Assembly (NCBI RefSeq): GCF_002776525.5
Contig: NC_045447.1
Span: forward strand, 21,226,965-21,290,964
Direction of reading: 5' to 3'
From: Piliocolobus tephrosceles
Taxonomy: Eukaryota > Chordata > Mammalia > Primates > Cercopithecidae
DNA length: 64,000 nt
Positions 33,051-44,390 of this stretch are shown piece by piece; position 1 is the first letter of the stretch, and each line of letters opens with the position of its first letter. Made by a program: the position numbers and the translations under genes. The notes under the pieces were generated by a model. It searched no databases and was not told where the DNA came from. It was given only the letters and a program-made list of their open reading frames with translations.

Positions 33051-34319
33051 ACATTTTTTCTCTGCCCCGAATTAATTAAATAAATGTTATTTATTTAGCA
33101 GTTACCTTGCACCAGGTGTGGTGTTGAGTACAGGACAAGAGACTCACTTGAAACAACCTCTTGTCTTTGCAATCCAGGCGAAAGAATAAAGAATAGGACA
33201 TCAACAAAGAATCTGGATATAAATTATTCACAAGCTGTGAAAGAGATATTTCGGTCGTATTATCACACCTTACAAAATCAACTTTCATCTGTTTTTTTCA
33301 TGAGTCCACTTTTGACTCTGGCTTACACACATCTTGATTTACCAAAAGCTCAGGGCAAGCTCGAAAGCTGTTTCCCAACTCATCTATGTTTTGACAATGA
33401 GCCTTTATTTGTAATATGGCAGGAAGAGCTGAGCAGCCCATAACCTGTTCTTGAAGTTGTGCAGTACTGCACAGCACTGATACTAATTTCATTACTTTTA
33501 TTCATCCAGCCTTGGGTACTTCAGCTCATTGGGTTCCAGCGGCGATTAATTGGTAGAGCTCCCACTGACTCCTGATTAGCTGCTTTTGATTAGGGCCTAA
33601 TGACTTCATTTGGTCCCTAATTCAGGGGGATGAGTTGCAAAACTGCCTGCAAACTGCTCAAACAGAATTACATTTTTTTCCAAGCCCTGAAGACATCACT
33701 TAAACTCCGCATACACAGTATTCTCCGTCCCTTGTTCCTCTTCCTATTGCCTCTGGACCACCCTGCACAGAAGCAAGACAAAAAGGAATCTTGTGACCCA
33801 GCTCCTGGCTGCTAGAGCAGATGTCACACAAAAAAGGCCTGGAAGTCGACAGGCTGGCTCCTAGGAGGAAGTCACCCCCTACAGCACTAACTCCTGCCCA
33901 GCGCCTAAAGGAAAGTCTTGGTATGTAAGAATTTTTTTGAAGTCTTCACCTGCCACATTTGCTGCTTGCCTTCTTCGGAACAAGATACTCTCTTGATCTT
34001 TGCCTTAATCCTCTGCTACAAACACCCGGAAACCTTCAAGCCTTCAACCTGTAACCCGTAGCAAAGGTCAGAAAACATAAAGAAAACAGTTTCCACCCCA
34101 GAATCCCAATGGACAGTTGCTGCTGCTGGTCTGTGATACTGGCTCTGACTTCCAAGACCACAGATCCTAACATTCTGGACTAGGGAGCAAGATAGTCACA
34201 AATACTCAAATCCTCTTGGGGCGCATGTTTAATATGCAGATACCCGAACTTCGGAGGCCCATTTCAGAAGGTTGCTTAATTTAACATTCTTTTCTACAGA
34301 TTTATTTATTTCTCAAAAG
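33051..34319. other. unique DNA with a TAAT-rich block
   Basis: 33065-33145 has an L2/MIR-like piece (ACCTTGCACCAGGTGTGGTG). 33540-33640 packs five homeodomain-type cores (GATTAATTGG, GATTAGC, GATTAGGG, CTAATGAC, CCTAATTC) in about 100 bp. No coding frame recognised. Confidence 0.45.
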
Positions 34320-34510
34320 TAAGCAGTTTGACAAACATTTATTTAACATTTACCATGTGCCAGATGCTATGTTAGTTTTCAGGTAAACACAGGTGACCAA
34401 GACTCCATCTTTAGCATCTAAGAGCACATTATCTACTGTGGAGGCAAATCTTTGATAGGTAAACGCTCTACAGTCAGTGTCTGGAGTGTAATAAGTGATA
34501 ATTACAATTA
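34320..34510 (-). repeat. L2 LINE 3' end, antisense
   Basis: GACAAACATTTATTTAACAT followed by ACCATGTGCCAGATGCTATG and AGCATCTAAGAGCACATTAT is the reverse-complement L2 3' end. Confidence 0.65.
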
Positions 34511-34605
34511 TATATATGTATGTACATGTATCTTTATATATGTATATATGGTGCATATACATTTGTGTGTGCATATATAGTGTGTGTATATATATCAATA
34601 TGCTA
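34508..34605. repeat. TA/TG-rich microsatellite
   Basis: Imperfect TATATG, TGTATA and GTGTGT runs. Confidence 0.8.
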
Positions 34606-35419
34606 ATATGCAAACCATTTAAAATGCTGTAAAGAAAGAAGTATCCTGTCCTCCCTCAGCCCTCAAAGTGCTCTCCCCAGAGTCAACTGCTGTTAGCAGT
34701 CACTTGCGTTCACCTGCAAACATTTCATAGTCATCTGTACACATTTTTAAATGAGGAAAGTAAAATTAAGAAGGAAAAATATGACTTGCCCAAAGTAGGA
34801 TGACAATGACAGAGGCTTTTATGGCTCCTGTACTCTCAGTCGTGCTCTCTTCCAAGAAACTTTTAATGGCATTGTCTGGCTCAAGAGACTAGTCCAGAAA
34901 ACTTATGCTGGTTACATGCAGCCTCAAGAGAACTGTACCTTGCAAAACCAACAAAGAGCTAAAAGAAAGACATGATGGGGACAGAGGGTTCTAGGAGGCA
35001 GATCAAAGAACTTCACAGGACCTCCTAGACTATAAGACATCACCCACACAAATTCTTCCAGAACTGCGAAGAGCTGTCCCTAATTCCTGTCCCTTGCCTT
35101 CTTATCAATGCTGAACCAGGCATTGGGCAGGTCCTTAGAATCTGGTGCCCACCACTCTCTGGCCTTGACTTCTGCATTTGACTCTGACACAGGCCATCCC
35201 AAATGCTGGTTTTCCCTATACCAATGATTGATGGTACTTAATTCATGCCTCCTATATACTCAAAATCTTCAGCTCCTGTTTGTGATTCTTTGTGCATGTC
35301 TGGGTTTCAACAGCTTGCAAAGATCCTTTAAGTCAAGTGACCATTATAGCAAGCAATGATATATATAGGATGCTCTGCAGTGAGTGAGGGAGCACAGTGG
35401 GAAAATACGAACTTCCTAG
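34606..35419. other. unique DNA, no gene seen
   Basis: 34640-34745 resembles an old LINE fragment but I cannot assign it. No coding frame recognised. Confidence 0.4.
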
Positions 35420-35600
35420 ACATATAGACCTGGTCTCTGATTTCAGTGATAAACATTGGGTAAATTACAGAACTGTAAAATTCAGTTTCTATATATAAAA
35501 AATGAAGGATCATATCTGCTTATCAAACTTTTTGCAGAATTAGATGACATAAGGAACTTTTAATGTGTCTGATGTGTAATGGGTGTTCCAGGTGGTCCAC
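35420..35600 (+). repeat. MIR SINE, diverged
   Basis: AGACCTGGTCTCTGATTTCA, then AAAATTCAGTTTCTATATAT and AATTAGATGACATAAGGAAC, keep the sense MIR order. Confidence 0.55.
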
Positions 35601-35649
35601 AAATAATAAACACTATTATATTCTCCTCCATTTTATTTATTGTTAGTAT

Positions 35650-35800
35650 CACTTAGTAAAACAAACAAGCCCCTGTGGCCAGTGACTATGTCGTTTCATG
35701 GATATTTGCATGTCCATCATCAAACACTGTGGCTGATAACACAGAACATATTTAATAAACATTCACTAGAAGAAAGAATAGATAGAAGAATGAACAAATT
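35650..35800 (+). repeat. L2 LINE 3' fragment
   Basis: ACACTGTGGCTGATAACACA then CATATTTAATAAACATTCAC resembles the L2 3' end. Diverged. Confidence 0.4.
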
Positions 35801-36686
35801 GTGTCTTTTGATTGTTAGCTCCATCTTAACTAAAATGATAACTCTTGATTTGGATCTCAGAGAAAAATAGAAGGCATTTCAAGCCAAGGGAAAGTTACAA
35901 GCAAAGGCAAGTTAGTATGGGGAGCCACAGCATTTAAGGGTCTAGGTGAAAATTAATGTGTCTGGAGTCGAAGATTGATACACATCACTCATGAGTGAGA
36001 TGTTGCCTATGACAACATTCCACGCAGAGCAGCTTTTCCATAGATGTTTGATACATAATGCTGAGAAAAAAACACACACCAAACTGATGAGAAAGACTGA
36101 AGCAAATCCAGAAATTTTGTCAGATTTATTCAAAATACTCACTTGGGAAAGCCATGAAATGGGCTCACTTTGTGTCATTCCTTGGTGCCCCAAAGAGGCT
36201 GACATGGAGTTCCTGGTCAGTAAGTGGAGGCTACACATGCCAGGCTATGATCAGACAGATGGAGGTGCAGGGGTTGCAGCTGAAACTGGCCAAAGTATAA
36301 GCCTGCTTTTAGGTCTTGTAGAATCTTAAACATGCTATAGCTTGCTTTCCATGTCTTTACCTGTTCTTTCCTGCACAAATTGGGCAAAGTGAGGTGGCAA
36401 TAAATTGATGTAATGTACCAAATTGCATTTTCTTCAGTTTGCTGAATTTCTTTCCCAGCAAATGAAATTAGGGGGATTTCAAGCAAGCATTATCCTTGGG
36501 GAATTAGTGATGCACTCTTAGCAAATTGGGCACAAAACACTGGTATTTTTTGTGATGTTTAGAGATGGGTGGGGCAAGGGGCATCATTGGAGGGATGGGA
36601 GAAGATAAAAGGTGATGCTGCAGATAAGGGGGCTATTATTGCCAAACCTCTGATTCTATGATGCTACTGTGACACATGTCTTCTTC
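35801..36686. other. unique DNA, no gene seen
   Basis: Frames at 35942-36238 (minus) and 35991-36329 (plus) overlap and lack recognised domains. Confidence 0.45.
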
Positions 36687-36698
36687 AATAGCATTATT
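36687..36698. repeat. TSD of the full-length L1, left copy
   Basis: AATAGCATTATT, repeated exactly at 42867-42878 on the other side of the element. Confidence 0.9.
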
Positions 36699-36857
36699 AT
36701 TATTTTTTTATTATTATACTTTAAGTTCTAGGGTACATGTGCATAATGTGCAGGTTTGTTACATATGTATACATGTGCCATGTTGGTGTGCTGCACCCAT
36801 CAACTCATCAGCACCCATCAATTAATCATTTATATCAGGTATAACTCCCCAATGCAA

Positions 36858-36888
36858 TCCCTCCCCCCTCCCCCCTCCCCCTTCCCCA
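36858..36888 (-). other. G-quadruplex motif in the L1 3'UTR
   Basis: On the minus strand the L1 3'UTR has at least four G runs of 4-6 bases split by single A or AA, the polypurine motif typical of primate L1 3'UTRs. Confidence 0.8.
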
Positions 36889-36942
36889 TGATAGGCCCCG
36901 GTGTGTGATGTTCCCCTTCCTGAGTCCAAGTGAGCTCATTGT

Positions 36943-39900
36943 TCAGTTCCCACCTATGAGTGAGAACATGTGGTGTTTGGTTTTCTCTTCTTGTGATAGT
37001 TTGCTAAGAATGATGGTTTCCAGCTGCATCCATGTCCCTACAAAGGACGCAAACTCATCCTTTTTTATGGCTGCATAGTATTCCATGGTGTATATGTGCC
37101 ACATTTTCTTAATCCAGTCTGTCACTGATGGACATTTGGGTTGATTCCAAGTCTTTGCTATTGTGAATAGTGCCGCATTAAACATACGTGTGCATGTGTC
37201 TTTGTAGTAGAATAATTTATAATCCTTTGGGTATATACCCAGTAGTGGGATGGCTGGGTCATATGGTACATCTAGTTCTAGATCCTTGAGGAATCGCCAT
37301 ACTGTTTTCCATATTGGTTGAACTAGTTTACAATCCCACCAACAGTGTAAAAGTGTTCCTATTTCTCCACATCCTCTCCAACACCTGTTGCTTCCTGATT
37401 TTTTAATGATTGCCATTCTAACTGGTGTGAGATGGTATCTCATTGTGGTTTTGATTTGCATTTCTCTGATGGCCAGTGATGATGAGCATTTTTTCATCTG
37501 TCTGTTGGCTGTATGAATGTCTTCTTTTGAGAAATGTCTGTTCATATCCTTTCCCCACTTTTTGATGGGGTTGTTTGTTTTTTTCTTGTATATTTGTTTG
37601 AGTTCTTTGTAGATTCTGGAAATGAGCCCTTTGTCAGATGAGTAGATTGCAAAAATTTTCTCCCATTCTGTAGGTTGTCCATTCACTCTGATGGTGGTTT
37701 CTTTTGCTGTGCAGAAGCTCTTTAGTTTAATTAGATCTCATTTGTCAATTTTGGCTTTTGCTGCCGTTGCTTTTGGTGTTTTAGACATGAAGTCCTTGCC
37801 CATGCCTATGTCCTGAATGGTACTACCTAGATTTTCTTCTAGGGTTTTTACGGTAATAGGTCTAACATTTAAGTCTCTAATCCATCTTGAATTAATCTTC
37901 GTATAAGGAGTAAGGAAAGGATCCAGTTTCAGCTTTCTACTTATGGCTAGCCAATTTTCCCAGCACCATTTATTAAATAGGGAATCCTATCCCCATTTCT
38001 TGTTTCTCTCAGGTTTGTCAAAGATCAGATGGCTGTAGATGTGTGGCATTATTTCTGAGGGCTCCGTTCTGTTCCATTGGTCTATATCTCTGTTTTGGTA
38101 CCAGTACCATGCTTTTTTGGTTACAGTAGCCTTGTAGTATAGTTTGAAGTCAGGTAGCATGATGTCTCCAGCTTTGTACTTTTGACTTAGGATTGTCTTG
38201 GCAATGCGGGCTCTTTTTTGGTTCCATATGAACTTTAAAGCAGTTTTTTCCAATTCTGTGAAGAAACTCATTGGTAGCTTGATGGGGATGGCATTGAATC
38301 TATAAATAACCTTGGGCAGTATGGCCATTTTCAGAATATTGATTCTTCCTATCCATGAGCATGGTATGTTCTTCCATTTGTTTGTGTCCTCTTTGATTTC
38401 ACTGAGCAGTGGTTTGTAGTTCTCCTTGAAGAGGTCCTTTACATCCGTTGTAAGTTGGATTCCTAGGTATTTTATTCTCTTTGAAGCAATTGTGAATGGA
38501 AGTTCATTCATGATTTGGCTCTCTGCTTGTCTGTTACTGGTGTATAAGAATGCTTGTGGTTTTTGCACATTAATTTTGTATCCTGAGACTTTGCTGAAGT
38601 TGCTTATCAGCTTAAGAAGATTTTGGGCTGAGACAATGGGGTTTTCTAAATATACAATCATGTCATCTGCAAACAGGGACAATTTGACTTCTTCTTTTCC
38701 TAACTGAATACCCTTGATTTCTTTCTCTTGCCTGATTGCCCTAGCCAGAACTTCCAACACTATGTTGAATAGGAGTGGTGAGAGAGGGCATCCCTGTCTT
38801 ATGCCAGTTTTCAAAGGGAATTTTTCCAGTTTTTGCCCATTCAGTATGATATTAGCTGTGGGTTTGTCATAAATAGCTCTTATTATTTTGAGGTACATTC
38901 CATCAATACCGAATTTGTTGAGCGTTTTTAGCATGAAGGGCTGTTGAATTTTGTCAAAAGCCTTTTCTGCATCTATTGAGATAATCATGTGGTTTTTGTC
39001 TTTGGTTCTGTTTATATGCTGGATTACGTTTATTGATTTGCGAATGTTGAACCAGCCTTGCATCCCAGGGATGAAGCCCACTTAATCATGGTGGATAAGC
39101 TTTTTGATGTGCTGCTGAATCCGGTTTGCCAGTATTTTATTGAGGATTTTTGCATCGATGTTCATCAGGGAGATTGGTCTAAAATTCTCTTTTTTTGTTG
39201 TGTCTCTGCCAGGCTTTGGTATCAGGATGATGTTGGCCTCATAAAATGAGTTAGGGAGGATTCCCTCTTTTTCTATTGATTGGAATAGTTTCAGAAGGAA
39301 TGGTACCAGCTCCTCCTTGTACCTCTGGTAGAATTCAGCTGTGAATCCATCTGGTCCTGGGCTTTTTTTGGTGGGTAGGCTATTAATTGTTGCCTCAATT
39401 TCAGAGGCTGCTATTGGTCTATTCAGGGATTCAACTTCTTCCTGGTTTAGTCTTGGGAGAGTGTACGTGTCCAGGAAATTATGCATTTCTTCTAGATTTT
39501 CTAGTTGATTTGCGTAGAGGTGTTTATAGTATTCTCTGATGGTAGTTTGTATTTCTGTGGGGTCGGTGGTGATATCCCCTTTATCATTTTTTATTGTGTC
39601 TATTTGATTCCTCTCTCTTTTCTTCTTTATTAGCCTTGCTAGCAGTCTGTCAATTTTGTTGATCTTTTCAAAAGACCAGCTCCTGGATTCATTGATTTTT
39701 TGGAGGGTTTTTTGTGTGTCTATCTCCTTCAGTTCTGCTCTGATCTTAGTTATTTCTTGCCTTCTGCTAGCTTTTGAATGTGTTTGCTCTTGCCTCTCTA
39801 GTTCGTTTAATTGTGATGTTAGAGTGTCAATTTTAGATCTTTCCTGCTTTCTCTTGTGGGCACTTAGTGCTATAAATTTCCCTCTACACACTGCTTTAAA

Positions 39901-40770
39901 TGTGTCCCAGAGATTCTGGTATGTTGTATCTTTGTTCTCATTGGTTTCAAAGAACATCTTTATTTCTGCTTTCATTTCGTTATATACCCAGCAGTCATTC
40001 AGGAGCAGGTTGTTCAGTTTCCATGTAGTTGAGCGGTTTTGATTGAGTTTCTTAGTCCTGAGTTCTAGTTTCATTGCACTGTGGTCAGAGAGACAGTTTG
40101 TTATAATTTCTGTTCTTTTACATTTGCTGAGGAGTGCTTTACTTCCAATTATGTGGTCAATTTTGGAATAAGTGTGATGTGGTGCTGAGAAGAATGTATA
40201 TTCTGTTGACTTGGGGTGGAGAGTTCTATAGATGTCTATTAGGTCCGCTTGGTGCAGAGATGAGTTCAATTCCTGGATATCCTTGTTAACTTTCTGTCTC
40301 GTTGATCTGTCTAATGTTGACAGTGGAGTGTTGAAGTCTCCCATTATTATTGTATGGGAGTCTAAGTCTCTTTGTAAGTCTCTAAGGACTTGCTTTATGA
40401 ATCTGGGTGCTCCTGTATTGGGTGCATGTATATTTAGGATAGTTAGCTCTTCCTGTTGAATTGATCCCTTTACCATTATGTAATGGCCTTCTTTGTCTCT
40501 TTTGATCTTTGATGGTTTAAAGTCTGTTTTATCAGAGACTAGGATTGCAACCCCTGCTTTTTTTTGTTCTCCATTTGCATGGTAGATCTTCCTCCATCCC
40601 TTTATTTTGAGCCTATGTATGTCTCTGCATGTGAGATGGGTCTCCTGAAGACAGCAGACTGATGGGTCTTGACTCTTTATCCAGTTTGCCAGTCTGTGTC
40701 TTTTAATTGGAGCATTTAGTCCATTTACATTTAAGGTTAATATTGTTATGTGTGAACTTGATCCTGCCAT
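36943..40770 (-). pseudogene. L1 ORF2 (EN-RT), three in-frame stops
   Basis: ORF2p nicks target DNA and reverse-transcribes L1 RNA. The frame is collinear with the family: 1275 codons plus stop, no indel that shifts frame. The endonuclease residues are present (Glu43, Asp145, Asn147, Asp205, Asp229, His230). The reverse transcriptase motif FADD falls at residues 700-703, and the Cys-rich motif has Cys1130, Cys1134, His1142 and Cys1147. Premature stops are TAA at codon 563 (39082-39084, where Gln is usual), TAG at codon 928 (37987-37989, usually Lys) and TGA at codon 1011 (37738-37740, usually Trp). Each is one base change from the usual codon. The first stop leaves the endonuclease and part of the RT region. 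Full-length protein is not expected. Confidence 0.95.
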
Positions 40771-40833
40771 TATGATATTAACTGGTTATTTTGCTTATTA
40801 GTTGATGCAGTTTCTTCCTAGGCTCAATGGTCT

Positions 40834-41850
40834 TTACATTTTGGCATGTTTTTGCAATGGCTGGTACCGGTTGTTCCTTTCCATGTTTAGGGCTTCCTTC
40901 AGGGTCTCTTGTAAGGCAGGCCTGGTGGTGGCAAAATCTCTAAGCATTTGCTTATCTGTAAAGAATTTTATTTCTCCTTCACTTATGAAACTTAGTTTGG
41001 CTGGATATGAAATTCTGGGTTTAAAATTCTTTTCTTTAAGAACGTTGAATATTGGCCCCCGCTCTCGTCTGGCTTGTAGAGTTTCTGCCGAGAGATCTGC
41101 TGTCAGTCTGATGGGCTTCCCTTTGTGGGTAACCCGACCTTTCTCTCTGGCTGCCCTTAAGATTTTTTCCTTCATTTCAACTTTGGTGAATCTGGCAATT
41201 ATGTGTCTTGGAGTTGCTCTTCTGGAGGAGTATCTTTGTGGCGTTCTCTGTATTTCCTGAATTTGAATGTTGGCCTGCCCTGCTAGGTTGGGGAAGTTCT
41301 CCTGGATGATATCCTGTAGAGTGTTTTCCAATTTGGTTCCATTTTCCCCCTCACTTTCAGGCACCCCAATCAGACGTAGATTTGGTCTTTTGACATAATC
41401 CCATACTTCTTGCAGGCTTTGTTCATTTCTTTTTCTTCTTTTTTCTTTTGGTTTCTCTTCTCGCTTCATTTCATTCATTTGATCCTCCATCGCTGATACT
41501 CTTTCTTCCAGTTGATCGAGTCGGTTACTGAAGCTTGTGCATTTGTCACGTATTTCTCGTGTCATGGTTTTCATCTCTGTCATTTCGTTTATGACCTTCT
41601 CTGCATTAATTAGTCTAGCTGTCAATTCTTCCACTCTTTTTTCAAGATTTTTAGTTTCTTTGCGCTGGGTACGTAATTCCTCCTTTAGCTCTGAGAGGTT
41701 TGATGGACTGAAGCCTTCTTCTCTCATCTCATCAAAATCATTCTCTGACCAGCTTTGATCCGTTGCTGGCGATGGGCTGTGCTCCTTTACAGGAGGAGAT
41801 GCGCTCTTATTTTTTGAATTTCCAGCTTTTCTGCCCTGCTTTTTCCCCAT
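40834..41850 (-). CDS. L1 ORF1 protein (ORF1p), intact 338 codons
   Basis: ORF1p is a trimeric RNA-binding chaperone that packages L1 RNA in cytoplasmic particles. The frame is uninterrupted at the standard length of 338 residues. A basic, Ser-rich N-terminus (1-50) is followed by a long charged coiled coil (about 52-150, LEKRVEELTARL and LDQLEERVSAMEDQM heptads). The RRM domain starts near 157 (NLRLIGVPES), and the C-terminal domain near 253-323 contains the paired Arg261-Arg262 implicated in RNA binding. The start is the first ATG after the 5'UTR, and a 63-bp spacer leads to ORF2. Transcription would come from the L1 internal promoter. Whether it is expressed is not visible; substitutions could still disable it. 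Confidence 0.93.
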   Translation of the reverse strand: MGKKQGRKAGNSKNKSASPPVKEHSPSPATDQSWSENDFDEMREEGFSPSNLSELKEELRTQRKETKNLEKRVEELTARLINAEKVINEMTEMKTMTREIRDKCTSFSNRLDQLEERVSAMEDQMNEMKREEKPKEKRRKRNEQSLQEVWDYVKRPNLRLIGVPESEGENGTKLENTLQDIIQENFPNLAGQANIQIQEIQRTPQRYSSRRATPRHIIARFTKVEMKEKILRAAREKGRVTHKGKPIRLTADLSAETLQARRERGPIFNVLKEKNFKPRISYPAKLSFISEGEIKFFTDKQMLRDFATTRPALQETLKEALNMERNNRYQPLQKHAKM

Positions 41851-42866
41851 CTTTGTGGTTTTATCTGTCTCTGGTCTTTGATGATGGTGATGTACTGATG
41901 GGGTTTTGGTATAGGTGTCCTTCCTGTTTGATAGTTTTCCTTCTGACTGTCAGGACCCTCAGCTATAGGTCTGTTGGAGATTGCTTGAGGTCCACTCCAG
42001 ACCCTGTTTGCCTGGGTATCAGCAGCAGAGGTTGCAGAAGATAGAATATTGCTGAACAGCGAGTGCACCTGTCTGATTCTTGTTTTGGAAGCTTCCTCTC
42101 AGGGGTGTACTCCACCCTGTGAGGTGTGGGGTGTCAGACTGCCCCTAGTGGGGGATGTCTCCCAGTTAGGCTACTCAGGGGTCAGGGACCCACTTGAGCA
42201 GGCAGACTGCCCCTTCTCAGATCTCAACCTCCGTGTTGGGAGATCCACTGCTCTCTTCAAAGCTGTCAGACAGAGTCATTCGCGTCTGCACAGGCTTCGG
42301 CTCCTTTAGCTGAGCCCTGTCCCCAGAGGCGGAGTCTACAGAGACAGGCAGGTTTCCTTGAGCTGCTGTGAGCTCCACCCAGTTCGAGCTTCCCAGTGGC
42401 TTGATTTACCTACTTAAGCCTCAGCGATGGCGGGCGCCCCTCCCCCAGCCTCGCTGCTGCCTTGCGGTTAGATTGCCGCAGACTGCTGTGTTAGCAAGGA
42501 GGGAGGCTCCGTGGGCGTGGGACCCTCCCGGCCAGGTGTGGGATATATTCTCTGGTGTGCCGGTGTTACAGCGCAGTATTGGGGTGGGAGTTACCCGATT
42601 TTCCAGGTGTTGTGTGTCTCAGTTCCCCTGGCTAGGAAAAGGGACTCCCTTCCCCCTCGCACTTCCCAGGTGAGGCGATGCCTCGCCCTGCTTCAGCTCT
42701 CGCTGGTCAGGCTGCAGCAGCTGACCCGTATGGATTGTCCAGCACTCCCGAGTGAGATGACCCCAGTATCTCAGTTGAAAATGCAGAAATCACCGGTCTT
42801 CTGTGTCTCTCGAGCTGGGAGATGGAGACTGGAGCTGTTCCTATTCGGCCATCTTGCTCCGCCCCC
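41851..42866 (-). promoter_or_regulatory. L1 5'UTR with internal promoter
   Basis: A GC- and CpG-richer 1-kb leader. At its 5' edge a YY1-type site (CAAGATGGC, 42848-42856 on the minus strand) sits a few bases from the element start, as in primate L1s where it positions initiation. The primate L1 5'UTR also has an antisense promoter; here that would fire on the plus strand. Confidence 0.85.
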
Positions 42867-42903
42867 AATAGCATTATTTGTAATCATACCTGCCATTTAT
42901 TGA
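42781..42903 (+). CDS. ORF0-like antisense frame reading out of the L1
   Basis: On the plus strand an ATG at 42781 opens a 40-codon frame starting MQKSPVFCVS, the position and style of primate L1 ORF0. It crosses the L1 5' edge at 42866 and takes about 12 codons from the flanking MIR before a TGA at 42901-42903. The same frame is open upstream to 42511, so the start is inferred from ORF0 homology. Known ORF0 transcripts often splice into flanking exons; none can be shown here. Confidence 0.5.
   Translation: MQKSPVFCVSRAGRWRLELFLFGHLAPPPIALFVIIPAIY
42867..42878. repeat. TSD of the full-length L1, right copy
   Basis: AATAGCATTATT, identical to 36687-36698. Confidence 0.9.
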
Positions 42904-43130
42904 GCACTTGCCAAGTGCTAGGAACTGTGCTGAGCATTTCACACACATTATTTAATTTAATCTTCATAACTATCCTGTGAGGAATACATTATCACCTCCA
43001 TGTAACAGATAAAGAAACTTCAAACCAGAAAAGACAGTGAACTTGCCTGGTGTCACATTGCAAACTGGTGACAAACTGCAGTGCTAACAGAGGTCTCTGT
43101 GATTCTAAACATTACGTACTAATCCTTTCA
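42879..43130 (-). repeat. MIR SINE
   Basis: TTGAGCACTTGCCAAGTGCT, then TTTAATCTTCATAACTATCC and AACAGATAAAGAAACTTCAA, a near-complete antisense MIR next to the L1 integration site. Confidence 0.8.
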
Positions 43131-43529
43131 CTTTATTTATTTCTATTTCAAGGCTCAATGTGAGGTCCTGCTTTAGGGCAGTGTGAGACTGTTTGCTCCA
43201 TAGTGAAACAAACAGACAACAGCAAGGAACTGTTTGTCTCTATTCTACTTTGTAATCCAGCAAATTTGAGGCAGCTTTCAATAATATCTACAATGAAATG
43301 GAAAACTACCAATACAGGCAAAATAGAAGATCCAGACCAAAGTAAAAAGTACTGGAATCTAGATATGCAATGTCTACCATTAAAAAATTATTAAATATAA
43401 ACAGTAAAATCAACATTGAGCATCCTTTCTGCTGAAGTGAAAAAGAAAACATAATTTGTTACTTCTTGTCCAGTATTTATGAGGAAAAAGCATATCCATT
43501 CTTTAGAGGAAGCAAAAGCTTATCATCCC
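43131..43529. other. unique DNA, no gene seen
   Basis: No repeat or coding frame recognised. Confidence 0.45.
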
Positions 43530-43888
43530 ATAAGCTTGAGAGTTCACTACGTGCTAATCACAGAGTGAGTGGCTAGAAATATGGTGGGAAACAAAACAAG
43601 CATGATACCTGCCTCTTGGAGCCTACAGTCTAGTGGGAACATAGCCCTTAAAAACACAGTCAAATTTTAACTATACAAAGAGGTATCAAGACAACAGCGT
43701 TCCTTAACCCAGTCTGGGAGGAGTGATGAAGATTTCCTAGTGGAAGTGATATTTAACTGGAGCAGAAATGATATTCAAGCAGAGGTAGAAGAATGAATAT
43801 TAGACAGATAAAAGGTAAGGACTTAGGGCATTAGGCAAGGAGAATGTGACTGACAGACAAATGCCATTTGCAAATGCCCAGAGCTGTG
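43530..43888 (-). repeat. L2 LINE, antisense, part 1
   Basis: GTTCACTACGTGCTAATCAC, GCCTACAGTCTAGTGGGAAC, GTGGAAGTGATATTTAACTG and GGGCATTAGGCAAGGAGAAT follow the reverse-complement L2 order. Confidence 0.65.
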
Positions 43889-44248
43889 TGATACAGTTTG
43901 GCTATGTACCCACCCAAATCTCACCTTGAATTGGAGCTCTTACAATTCCCACGTGTTGTGGGAAGGACCTTGTGACAGGTAATTGAATCATGGGGGCAGG
44001 TCCTTCCCATGCCATTCTCATGATAGTGAATAAGTCTCGTGGGATCTGACGGTTTTATGAAGGGGAGCTCCCCTGTACACTCTCTCTTGCCTGTTGCCAT
44101 GTAAGACATGACTTTGCTTCTCCTTTGTCTGCCATGATTGTGAGGCCTCCCCAGCCATGTGGAGCTGTGAGTCAAGTAAACCTCTTTCTTTTATAAACTA
44201 CCCAGTCTCAAGTATGTCTTTATTAGCAGGATAAAAAAGGGCTAAGAT
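43889..44248 (+). mobile_element. MaLR solo LTR (MST/THE1 type)
   Basis: A 360-bp LTR starting TGATACAGTTTGGCTATG, with CCCACCCAAATCTCACCTTG, AATTGAATCATGGGGGCAGG, TGTGAGTCAAGTAAACCTCT and a TTATAAACTACCCAGTCTC end. A 6-bp TSD GCTGTG is at 43883-43888 and 44249-44254. It splits an L2. Confidence 0.9.
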
Positions 44249-44390
44249 GCTGTGTGAGAGTATCTCACATTCAAGAGTGACAGAAGTCCAGTGTGGCTAT
44301 AATACAGTAAAAGACAGAATGGGAGATGAGATTAGGACACATATAACCAGGAGGTGGTACTGGGGCCAGTTCATACTAGCTGGTGACAGC
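44249..44390 (-). repeat. L2 LINE, antisense, part 2
   Basis: GAAGTCCAGTGTGGCTATAA and GGGAGATGAGATTAGGACAC continue the L2 of 43530-43888. Confidence 0.55.

Larger units (their letters stand above)
36699..42866 (-). mobile_element. Full-length LINE-1 (L1PA-like, monkey type)
   Basis: A complete 6168-bp L1: a 5'UTR of 1016 bp (41851-42866), ORF1 (40834-41850), a 63-bp spacer, ORF2 (36943-40770), a 3'UTR and an A/AAT-rich tail. Both ends are flanked by a perfect 12-bp TSD. The 5' end starts with a G run and a YY1-type site, as expected for an untruncated copy. It inserted at or beside an old MIR. The 5'UTR and 3'UTR differ from the young human type as I recall it and fit a cercopithecid lineage. 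One intact and one three-stop ORF suggest a fairly young but not autonomous copy. Confidence 0.95.

Noticed and set aside
39656..40042. 128-codon plus frame opposite L1 ORF2
   Set aside because: Shadow of ORF2 on the other strand; so are 38426-38707, 40232-40459 and 40802-41260.
42049..42673. Plus-strand frames across the L1 5'UTR
   Set aside because: GC-rich antisense L1 leader; apart from the ORF0-like start at 42781 there is no known product.
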